Positions 8,798 through 15,934 of a stretch of 64,000 bases of DNA are shown in pieces. Positions within the stretch are counted from its first letter, which is position 1. Each line of letters begins with the position of its first letter. The stretch is from Acidobacteriota bacterium. GTDB taxonomy: Bacteria; Acidobacteriota; Terriglobia; Bryobacterales; Bryobacteraceae. A program made the translations under genes and the position numbers. The stretch is from contig JANXXI010000087.1 in NCBI GenBank assembly GCA_025350695.1, forward strand, positions 1-64,000, given 5' to 3'. The notes under the pieces were generated by a model. It did not search any database. It worked only from the letters and a program-made list of their open reading frames with translations, and was not told the origin of the DNA.

Positions 8798-9681
8798 AGT
8801 GATCTCCCCGTCAATTCGCGATACGCCTGCTTGTATTTTTCACTGGTTTGACTTGCGATCTCATCCGGCAGAGCCGGCGCTGGGGGTTGTTTGTTCCACT
8901 GAATGCTCTCAAGGTAATCACGCACGAATTGCTTATCGTACGATGGCTGGGCGCCACCCGGAGCATAAGTTGCGGCTGGCCAAAAGCGGGACGAATCAGG
9001 CGTCAAAACTTCATCGCCCAACACTAACTGCTCACCCGCGAAACCGAACTCAAATTTCGTATCGGCCAGAATGATGCCCTTGGTAGCCGCGTAGTCCGAT
9101 GCTTTTCGATAAATCGCCAAGGTCGAATCCCGCAGCCGGTTCGTCAAATCGAACCCAACATGCGCCGCCACCGCTTCAAACGAAACGTTCTCATCATGCC
9201 CTGTTTGCGCCTTGGTCGCCGGGGTGAAAATCGGCTCCGGCAGCTTATCGCTTTCCTTTAAGCCTGCGGGTAACGGTATGCCGCAAATCGCCCCCGTGCG
9301 CTTGTAATCCTTCCACCCAGACCCGCTGATGTAGCCCCGAGCCACACATTCCACATCCACCATGTTGGCCCGATGCACCAGCATCGACCGGCCTTCCAAT
9401 TGATCGCGAAACGGGTGCAGTTCTTCCGGGTACTCGTCCACATTCGCGGAGATAAGATGGTTCGGCGTAATGTCCTTCAAGAAGTCAAACCAGAACAGCG
9501 ACATCGCCGTCAGCACGCGTCCCTTGTCAGGAATGCCGGTGGCCAAAATGTAGTCGAAAGCAGAGATTCTGTCGGTTGCGATGATCAGCAACCGGTCCTC
9601 GCCAATCGAATAAACATCACGAACTTTGCCGCGTGCGCGTAATGGAATTCCGGGTAGATTTGTTGTAGTGAGTACTGGCAT
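8794..9681 (-). CDS. purC: Phosphoribosylaminoimidazole-succinocarboxamide synthase
   Basis: Purine biosynthesis enzyme that joins CAIR and aspartate with ATP to form SAICAR. The N-terminal region carries the typical ARGKVRDVY nucleotide-binding motif and ATDRISAFD near residues 36-44. Later signatures are [17 protein letters not shown] and LADTKFEFG. At 295 residues it belongs to the longer, Ade1-like form of the enzyme. It sits between rnr (53-base gap) and cvpA (four-base overlap) in a minus-strand operon, the only purine gene in the window. All key motifs appear intact. Confidence 0.95.
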   Translation of the reverse strand: MPVLTTTNLPGIPLRARGKVRDVYSIGEDRLLIIATDRISAFDYILATGIPDKGRVLTAMSLFWFDFLKDITPNHLISANVDEYPEELHPFRDQLEGRSMLVHRANMVDVECVARGYISGSGWKDYKRTGAICGIPLPAGLKESDKLPEPIFTPATKAQTGHDENVSFEAVAAHVGFDLTNRLRDSTLAIYRKASDYAATKGIILADTKFEFGFAGEQLVLGDEVLTPDSSRFWPAATYAPGGAQPSYDKQFVRDYLESIQWNKQPPAPALPDEIASQTSEKYKQAYRELTGRSL

Positions 9682-9734
9682 TGTGGCGGTAACCCCCTAT
9701 CTTCCCGCGACTCGCTTTGCCGGCGCAACAATTT

Positions 9735-12029
9735 CTATCGCTTCTTCTTTTTCTTCTTCTCCCGTGGCTTCGCTGATTCGTCTACCCAGGAAAATTCCAG
9801 CTTCCGTTCCACGCTGTTAATGCGGTCCAGAAGCACCTGCACCTTATCGCCGATCTTGAACTCGCGCCTCGTCCGTTGCCCCACGATTTGACGGACATTC
9901 TCTTGATAGAAGTACTTATCGCCCGGCAGGGAATCCATCGGCACAAGGCCTTCGACGAACAGTTCCTCCAACTCAACGAAGAACCCGTACTTCGTCGTAT
10001 TGGTGATTAGCGCATGGAAAACATCGCCCACATGATCGATCATGAACTTGATCTTCTTCCACTCCATCAACTCCCGTTCCGCCTCGGCTGATCGGCGTTC
10101 GGTGAACGAAGTGTCCTCAGCGATATCCCGCAATTCCTGGTCGCCATACTTCATACCCAACAGCAGACGATGCACGATCAGATCCGGATAGCGGCGAATC
10201 GGCGAAGTGAAGTGGGTGTAATGCTCCATGGCAAGCGCGAAGTGTCCCTCGTTGGTGGCGCTATAGCGGGCCTGCTTCAGTGACCGTAGCATCAGGTAAT
10301 TCAAGATGCGCTCTTCCGGCTTGCCCTCAAGTTTGCGGATTAGCCTCTGATAATCGCGCGACGTGACTCCGATATCTTTCTCCACAATCTCAATGTCACG
10401 CCGTACTTTGCGCCCGTCGCGCTTGCGGTCCACCACCGAATGTCGCTTAATGGGCAGTGGTCCTGAGGTCAACGAATAACCAAAGTGGGCCGCGACGTCT
10501 TCAAACGCCGCCACACGTTTCGAATCAGGCAGCTCATGAATGCGGTACATCGCCAGTGGCGCTTTCGATTCTAGCTCGCTAGCCACGGCTTGATTGGCCG
10601 CCAGCATGAACTCTTCAATCAGCTTGTTGGAAAACAATCGCGGCGACCGTTGCACCGAAACCATTTGACCCAGTTCATTCAACTCAATCACCGGCTCCGG
10701 CAGGTCGAAATCAATCGAACCGCGCTTCTGCCTCCGCCGCATCAGGATCTCGGCCAACTCCTTCATCGCCGCAAATCTGGGCAGCAGACTCTTGTAACGT
10801 TCGCATTGCTCCGGATCTTCGTCGAAGATCTTTTGGACGTTGGTGTACGTCATCCGTTCGGCGCTGCGAATCACTCCGCGATGATACTGCTGCGAGACTA
10901 TGTCACCCTGACGATCGATCTCCATGATCATGGAAACCACAAGCCTGTCCACATGCGGCTTCAACGAACAAATCTCCGTTGAAAGCTCAATCGGCAACAT
11001 CGGCACAGCGCGATCGGGGAAATAAACGCTAGTTCCGCGCATCGCCGCCTCCCGATCGAGTGGCGTGCCTGGCGTAACATAGTGGCTGACATCGGCAATG
11101 TGCACTTGCAGTTGGAAGTGGCCGTTCGGTACGCGTTCAGCGTAAACGGCATCGTCGAAATCGCGAGCAGTTTCGCCGTCGATAGTGACGATCTCAACTT
11201 CACGGTAATCCACACGTCCCTCGCGTTCAGCGGCGGAAACTTCGGTGGGCATGGCGCGCGCTTGCTCCAAGACATCTTCGGGAAACTGATGGGGGATTTG
11301 GTGCTTGCGGATCATGATTTCGACGTCAACGCCGAAGTCGTCTTCGTTGCCCAAAATCTCTATAACCCGGCCAACCGCATCCTCGTTTTCTTGAGGATAT
11401 TCGAGCAACTCCACATTGACGATTAGCCCGTCCATATCCTCAATTGAGCGCTCCGGAGTTGGGGCCAAACCGACTCGATCAACTTGCGCCGAATGCAGCG
11501 GCTTTTCCATGCCTTCCGGAATGAAGATCCATTGCTTAATACGGTCGTCGTGAGGCTTGACGAAGTTGCCGCGCCGCCTGACGCGGAATTCGCCGACCAC
11601 CGTTCGGAACGCGCGCTCCAGGATTCGCACGATTTCGCCGTCAGCTTTACCGTCGCGATCCACGCGGTTCACCCGAACCATCACCTTATCGCCATGCATG
11701 GCCCGTGCAGCTGATTGCGAGCCGATGAAGATATCGCCCGCCATGCCAGGAATGGGGACTACCGGTTTGACGAAGCCGAAGCCATCGCGATGCATGCTCA
11801 GTTTACCGACGGAAAATTCGCGGCTGCTTGCGGTCGCCGTATATTGGCCCGATCGCATTTCAAGCAGCAGGCCTTTTTCGACAAGCCTGTCCAGCGAGGA
11901 TTGAAGCTTGTCCCGATCCTCGCCTTTCGCTTGAAGTTCGCGGGCTAGATTCTTGAAGCTGGCGCGACCGTGCGGTTCCTTGGCGATGTATCCGGCCAGT
12001 TGGTCATCGGTCATTGGAAATTCAGGCAT
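9735..12029 (-). CDS. rnr: Ribonuclease R (RNB-family 3'-5' exoribonuclease)
   Basis: Processive 3'-5' exoribonuclease that degrades structured RNA. Domain order is an N-terminal winged-helix region (about 1-60), cold-shock-like OB domains (about 65-225), and the RNB catalytic domain. The RNB domain has DGETARDFDDAVYAE near residue 283, whose aspartates bind the catalytic metals. A C-terminal S1 domain (about 650-740) is followed by a lysine-rich tail (KPREKKKKKKR) that probably binds RNA. Length is 764 residues with the ATG at 12029. That start is chosen because GGAGGGG lies about eight bases before it; the TTG two codons upstream is too close to that site. It is first in the operon leading to purC, and is divergent from the gene at 12076 across a 46-base gap holding a perfect inverted repeat. 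Confidence 0.95.
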   Translation of the reverse strand: MPEFPMTDDQLAGYIAKEPHGRASFKNLARELQAKGEDRDKLQSSLDRLVEKGLLLEMRSGQYTATASSREFSVGKLSMHRDGFGFVKPVVPIPGMAGDIFIGSQSAARAMHGDKVMVRVNRVDRDGKADGEIVRILERAFRTVVGEFRVRRRGNFVKPHDDRIKQWIFIPEGMEKPLHSAQVDRVGLAPTPERSIEDMDGLIVNVELLEYPQENEDAVGRVIEILGNEDDFGVDVEIMIRKHQIPHQFPEDVLEQARAMPTEVSAAEREGRVDYREVEIVTIDGETARDFDDAVYAERVPNGHFQLQVHIADVSHYVTPGTPLDREAAMRGTSVYFPDRAVPMLPIELSTEICSLKPHVDRLVVSMIMEIDRQGDIVSQQYHRGVIRSAERMTYTNVQKIFDEDPEQCERYKSLLPRFAAMKELAEILMRRRQKRGSIDFDLPEPVIELNELGQMVSVQRSPRLFSNKLIEEFMLAANQAVASELESKAPLAMYRIHELPDSKRVAAFEDVAAHFGYSLTSGPLPIKRHSVVDRKRDGRKVRRDIEIVEKDIGVTSRDYQRLIRKLEGKPEERILNYLMLRSLKQARYSATNEGHFALAMEHYTHFTSPIRRYPDLIVHRLLLGMKYGDQELRDIAEDTSFTERRSAEAERELMEWKKIKFMIDHVGDVFHALITNTTKYGFFVELEELFVEGLVPMDSLPGDKYFYQENVRQIVGQRTRREFKIGDKVQVLLDRINSVERKLEFSWVDESAKPREKKKKKKR

Positions 12030-12044
12030 TGACAATACCCCTCC

Positions 12045-12069
12045 ATTATGACGAATAGCCAGTCATAAT
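12045..12069. promoter_or_regulatory. Inverted repeat between divergent genes (candidate operator/promoter)
   Basis: A perfect 8-base inverted repeat, ATTATGAC-N9-GTCATAAT, lies between rnr and the 12076 gene. Each arm contains CATAAT on one strand, a good -10 match, so the dyad gives symmetrical -10 elements. No convincing -35 is visible on the plus side. On the plus strand the CATAAT ends six bases before the ATG. Confidence 0.4.
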
Positions 12070-12075
12070 TTAAGC

Positions 12076-12537
12076 ATGAGATGGATACTTTCTTTGGCGT
12101 TGTATTTAAACACGTCCACGGGCGCGTTGGGGGCCGAGATCGACAAGCTTACATTTATGGCTGGCTGTTGGGCCGGGCCCTTTGGCGATCAGGTGAATCA
12201 GGAGATGTGGATGCGTCCGGCTGCGGGAACCATGATGGGGCTTGCGCGTAACCTAAAAGGGGATCGCACCACCTTCATCGAATTCACTCTGATAAATGAA
12301 GAAAACGGCGTGCTTGGGATGACGGTGCAGTTAAAGCTCGCGGGAGAGAAGACCCGGTTTACCGTGCAAAGGCTTAGGGCTGGTGAAGTGATCTTCGAAA
12401 ACCCCGTGCATGATTTCCCGCAACGGATCCTCTATCGGGCTCAAGGTAAAAACCGCCTGTTCGCTAGAGTGGAAGGAGTCGCAAAGGGCAAGGCGATGTC
12501 GGAAGAGTTCCCCATGAAGCGAGTATCCTGCCAATGA
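12076..12537 (+). CDS. DUF6265-like exported protein
   Basis: Small secreted protein of unknown function, about 153 residues. Residues 1-20 are hydrophobic (LSLALYLNTSTGALG), consistent with a signal peptide. The body has the pattern seen in the DUF6265 group: AGCWAG near residue 31, EMWMRPAAGTMMGLAR, then an FIEF strand and NPVHDFPQRILYR, suggesting a compact beta-barrel resembling a lipocalin. Its last four bases overlap the next gene (ATGA), so the two are probably co-expressed. The likely -10 (CATAAT) lies only six bases before the ATG and no ribosome-binding site is visible, so the transcript may be almost leaderless. The family label comes from remembered sequence pattern and is moderately sure. 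Confidence 0.7.
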   Translation: MRWILSLALYLNTSTGALGAEIDKLTFMAGCWAGPFGDQVNQEMWMRPAAGTMMGLARNLKGDRTTFIEFTLINEENGVLGMTVQLKLAGEKTRFTVQRLRAGEVIFENPVHDFPQRILYRAQGKNRLFARVEGVAKGKAMSEEFPMKRVSCQ

Positions 12538-13736
12538 TGCTGCTGTTGGCCGCGGCGATTACTTTCGTGGATGTTCAGCCCATTCTTGAGCGGCGTTGCG
12601 TGGCCTGTCATCGGAAAGGCGAGGTAGGGCCGATGCCGCTGACAACGTATAAGGAGACGCGTCCTTGGGCCAAAGGAATTCGCGAGGCCGTGACCGCCCA
12701 CACCATGCCTCCGTGGTTTGCCGATGATCGGTTCGGCAAATTCAAGAACGATCCACGGCTGACAGTGTCCGAGATTGAAACCATTCGAGGGTGGGTAGAA
12801 GGCGGTTCAGTGGAGGGTCCCGCGGTGAAGCCAATAGTGACTCTTCCTGAGGGTTGGGGCATTTCCGCGCCGGACAAAGTGCTAACCATGAAGACGGCGT
12901 ATCCGGTGCCTTCGAAGGGAAGTGTGGCCTACCAGCATATCCTCCTGGACAGCCCTTGCCCCGCGGACTGTTGGGTGTCCGCCGCCGAAGCGCGGCCATC
13001 GGTCCGTGGCGTCGTTCATCATGCGGTGGTCTACATTCGTGAGGCTGATTCTGACTGGTTGAAAGATGCCAAATCCGGAGTTCCGTTGAGTGCGAAGACG
13101 CAAACCACCAGTGACATTCTGCTGGTCTACACTCCCGGCCAGCCACCTTTTATTGCGCCAGATGGGATGGCGAAAAAGATTCCAGCCAAAGCTCATCTGG
13201 TGTTGCAGGTACACTACACGCCGAACGGAAAAGCAGCCGCTGACAAGATGAAAGTTGGTCTGGTGTTCGCAAAGCAACCGCCGAGGCAACGTATCCTTAC
13301 CTTGCAAATGAACAACGGGGCGATTCGCATTCCACCCGAAGATGCAAGCTACCACGCCAGTGTCAGTGGTACTTTTCCAAACGATGCCCTGCTGCTAAAC
13401 TTCTTTCCGCATCTGCATCTGCGTGGCAGTTCGTTCGAATACGTTATCGCCGAAAAGCCTGGGCAATGGGAGACCTTGCTGCGAGTGAAGCCCTATCGTT
13501 TCAATTGGCAACTCCGCTATGAACTGGATCAGCCTCGACGGCTTCCGAAAGGGACGCAGATCCTGATGACCGCTACCTATGACAATTCGAAGAACAATCC
13601 GTATAACCCAGATCCTGAGGCTGAAGTGGTGTGGGGTGAGCAGAGTTGGGAGGAGATGATGGTCGGCTTCTTCGAGGTTGCGGTGCCGGCCGAGATGGAC
13701 AAGAAGAGTTTCTTTATCCGTACTCAAAGCCGCTAA
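12534..13736 (+). CDS. Cytochrome c / copper monooxygenase-like exported protein, copy 1
   Basis: Exported protein that appears to join a short haem c segment to a fold like the copper type II ascorbate-dependent monooxygenases (PHM/DBM). The haem motif CVACH is near residue 22, with a likely distal methionine in HTMPPW. Candidate copper ligands are VVHHAVVY (about 160), LQVHYT (about 226) and HLHLRGSSFEY (about 292), the last resembling the HxH of the PHM CuM site. A hydrophobic start (MLLLAAAITF) serves as a short signal. It has a paralogue in opposite orientation at 14533-15813, sharing motifs such as YKETRPWAK and GEQSWEEMMVGF (GDQSWEEMMVGF there). Its end overlaps the convergent GNAT gene by 23 bases. 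The substrate is unknown and the copper assignment rests on motif spacing. Confidence 0.78.
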   Translation: MMLLLAAAITFVDVQPILERRCVACHRKGEVGPMPLTTYKETRPWAKGIREAVTAHTMPPWFADDRFGKFKNDPRLTVSEIETIRGWVEGGSVEGPAVKPIVTLPEGWGISAPDKVLTMKTAYPVPSKGSVAYQHILLDSPCPADCWVSAAEARPSVRGVVHHAVVYIREADSDWLKDAKSGVPLSAKTQTTSDILLVYTPGQPPFIAPDGMAKKIPAKAHLVLQVHYTPNGKAAADKMKVGLVFAKQPPRQRILTLQMNNGAIRIPPEDASYHASVSGTFPNDALLLNFFPHLHLRGSSFEYVIAEKPGQWETLLRVKPYRFNWQLRYELDQPRRLPKGTQILMTATYDNSKNNPYNPDPEAEVVWGEQSWEEMMVGFFEVAVPAEMDKKSFFIRTQSR

Positions 13737-14532
13737 GGGCGTAGTATGCGTGGGGATCAGTTGGCGGCAACTTTGCCCCGGCCTGAAGGGCAAGACTCAT
13801 GCGGACCAGACGCCGGGCAGGTTGGAACCCGAATTCCTTTGCCAGCCGCACGGCCGCTGTATTTTCTGGAAACAGGTCCCAATAGAGAGGCAGGCCGGGG
13901 TTTGTAGCCAAACTCCATTCCACGAAACGGCGTGCGTTGCTTTCTGAAGTGGCCAAGCAGGGACCGAAGTAATTGGCCGACGCTCCTGTCCTCGTGAACG
14001 CGAAACCCAGCTCTGGACTAGACACCCACTTTTCTTCTCGAAGCAATCCGAATAAGTCGCCGCGCGAAAGCCCGAACGCGATGGTATCCATATGAAAGGT
14101 TGGGAAGCGAGGCAGGATTGGTTTTGTGAGAGGCGCTGACGGGCTAAGCGGATGATGCCACCGTTCAACCAGACATTCATCGGTAAAACCGAGTTCCGCG
14201 TATAGGGGCCGACCTTGCTCGGTGGCATCGAGTTTCGCGCCGGTGATGCCTCTGGAGCGTAACGATTGCAGAGCGTACTCCATTAATTGACGGGCGAAGC
14301 CCATACGACGGAAATCGGGATTGGTCAGCACCATGCCGATCCAAGCCATGCGTCCTTCGTAACAAACGGCCGTGGTGGTTGCCACCACACGGCCGTCCCT
14401 CTCAAGGCAAAAACATCCTTCAGGTTCCAGTAGCAAAACGCGCTGCCAATCGCGCATCGTCTGATTCCAGCCGGCGGCCGAGCTCAATTCCAGAGCCTGG
14501 GGCACATCCAGGATCGAAAGCTTCCGGATCAT
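13714..14532 (-). CDS. GNAT-family N-acetyltransferase with C-terminal second GNAT-like domain
   Basis: Probable acyl-CoA-dependent acetyltransferase. The N-terminal GNAT domain (about 1-135) has the acyl-CoA loop region NPDFRRMGFARQLMEYAL near residues 88-105, and ends with RPLYAELGF. The C-terminal half (about 140-272) fits the second domain found in YitH-type acetyltransferases, ending NTAAVRLAKEFGFQPAR. The 272-residue length fits the two-domain type. Its ATG follows the stop of the upstream minus-strand paralogue gene with no gap (TAAATG), so the two are probably co-transcribed. Its 3' end overlaps the plus-strand gene by 23 bases. The acceptor substrate cannot be predicted. Confidence 0.82.
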   Translation of the reverse strand: MIRKLSILDVPQALELSSAAGWNQTMRDWQRVLLLEPEGCFCLERDGRVVATTTAVCYEGRMAWIGMVLTNPDFRRMGFARQLMEYALQSLRSRGITGAKLDATEQGRPLYAELGFTDECLVERWHHPLSPSAPLTKPILPRFPTFHMDTIAFGLSRGDLFGLLREEKWVSSPELGFAFTRTGASANYFGPCLATSESNARRFVEWSLATNPGLPLYWDLFPENTAAVRLAKEFGFQPARRLVRMSLALQAGAKLPPTDPHAYYALSGFEYG

Positions 14533-15813
14533 TTACTCGGCAGCGGGCTTGGCTGGACGCGAAGGCCGGTAAATTTCCATCGGGTCTGTCTTAGCAGGAA
14601 TCACAACGTCCACGAAGCCCACCATCATTTCTTCCCAACTTTGGTCGCCCCACTTCACTTCCTTCGTTGCGTCGGGGTTGTTCTTGTTGTTAGCTGAATT
14701 GTCGAAGGTTGCGTGCACGTTGATGGAGGTGCCTTTGGGTAGAACCTTCGGTTTATCCACGTAGTAGAAGAGCTGCCAACTGAAATCGTAGTTCGGCACG
14801 TTGAGCAGCACCTCCGATTCACCGGTTGGGTAGACAGCGGTGTACTCCATAGACTTGCCGCGCAGATGCATGTGCGGGGAGAGAGCCAATAGCTTCACTT
14901 CCTGCTGGAACGTGAATTTTGCATCCACCGGATGAGCTGAAGCACCGGGAGGGATAATGAATTTCGACTGGGTGATGTTCATCGAGTAGACGCGTTCCAC
15001 CGGCGGCTCTTTGGCGAAGACGAACCCAATCTTGCTCTTGTCCTTGCCCGCCGTTCCGTTAGCCGTATAATGCATCTGCAAAACGATGTCGCTACCGGCC
15101 GGGATCAACTTAGCTTGTCCGGGTTGCAAGTGATGTGGAACAGCCCCGGGCACGTAGGTTTCGAAGATCTCCTCATTGATTCCGAGGTTGTTTTGCCAGC
15201 GTCCTTTCGGCACATAAGCTACACCTGGTTTTGCGTCCTGTAGCCACTTTGATCCGGGAGGGCGCACGAAGGCGACTCCGTGGTGAGTTACGGCACGGTT
15301 GCTGGGGCGCACTTCGACGGCGGTGACCCAAACGTCTTCTTTGAAATTAGTTGGGATAACGAAGTGTTGATACTCAAGCGTTCCCTTGGCGGGGATGTCG
15401 AATTCGAGAGGCATTTCAAGGATTAAGTCAGGCTTGCCGATGGTCCAGCCCGACGCGAACGCCACGGGCTTGGGGGCGTCCTTAGGGTTGCCCTCTTTCG
15501 CTCCGGTGGCGGCCCATTGGCTGAGTGTCTCGATTTCTTTTGGATCAAGACGGCGGTCGTTGGCAAATTTGCCGTGGGCGGGATCGGCGTACCATGGCGG
15601 CATCTTTTTGGATGCGACGGCGTCGCGAATCGACTTGGCCCAGGGACGGGTTTCCTTATAGGAAGTGAACGACATAGGGCCAGCTTCACCGGGACGGTGG
15701 CAGATTTGGCAATTTTTTTGCAGGACCGGCAGGACGTCCTTATGATAGGTCACGTCGGCCGATTTCGCGGTGGCGAGAAGTGCGGCGAGAGGAAGAAAAA
15801 TGGCTAGCTTCAT
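14533..15813 (-). CDS. Cytochrome c / copper monooxygenase-like exported protein, copy 2
   Basis: Paralogue of the protein at 12534, with the same layout and 426 residues. A clear signal peptide (LAIFLPLAALLATAKS) opens it. The haem motif is CQICH near residue 36, with methionine ligand candidate KKMPPW. Copper-ligand candidates are AVTHHGVAFVRP, LQMHYTANG and HMHLRGKSMEY in the same order and spacing as copy 1. The C-terminal signature GDQSWEEMMVGFVDV is shared almost exactly. It differs by a longer central loop (QNNLGINEEIF, YVPGAVPHHLQPG). It is the first gene of a two-gene minus-strand unit with the GNAT gene. Divergence in the middle suggests an old duplication with possible substrate divergence. 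Confidence 0.8.
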   Translation of the reverse strand: MKLAIFLPLAALLATAKSADVTYHKDVLPVLQKNCQICHRPGEAGPMSFTSYKETRPWAKSIRDAVASKKMPPWYADPAHGKFANDRRLDPKEIETLSQWAATGAKEGNPKDAPKPVAFASGWTIGKPDLILEMPLEFDIPAKGTLEYQHFVIPTNFKEDVWVTAVEVRPSNRAVTHHGVAFVRPPGSKWLQDAKPGVAYVPKGRWQNNLGINEEIFETYVPGAVPHHLQPGQAKLIPAGSDIVLQMHYTANGTAGKDKSKIGFVFAKEPPVERVYSMNITQSKFIIPPGASAHPVDAKFTFQQEVKLLALSPHMHLRGKSMEYTAVYPTGESEVLLNVPNYDFSWQLFYYVDKPKVLPKGTSINVHATFDNSANNKNNPDATKEVKWGDQSWEEMMVGFVDVVIPAKTDPMEIYRPSRPAKPAAE

Positions 15814-15917
15814 AGTGGTTCTATATAGTTACGATTGTGACACGGATTCGGTTCCTCTGGAAATTAGTCAATCTTTTGTGGTACTACGGCGGTAACCATA
15901 GGATCCTCAAAAGCGTT

Positions 15918-15923
15918 TATAAT
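15918..15923 (+). promoter_or_regulatory. Consensus -10 hexamer very close to a start codon
   Basis: A perfect TATAAT ends 11 bases before the ATG of the DUF1592 gene. A start point seven bases after it would leave a leader of about five bases. No Shine-Dalgarno sequence and no good -35 were found, so a near-leaderless transcript is suggested but unproven. Confidence 0.4.
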
Positions 15924-15934
15924 GTTGGTATCCC

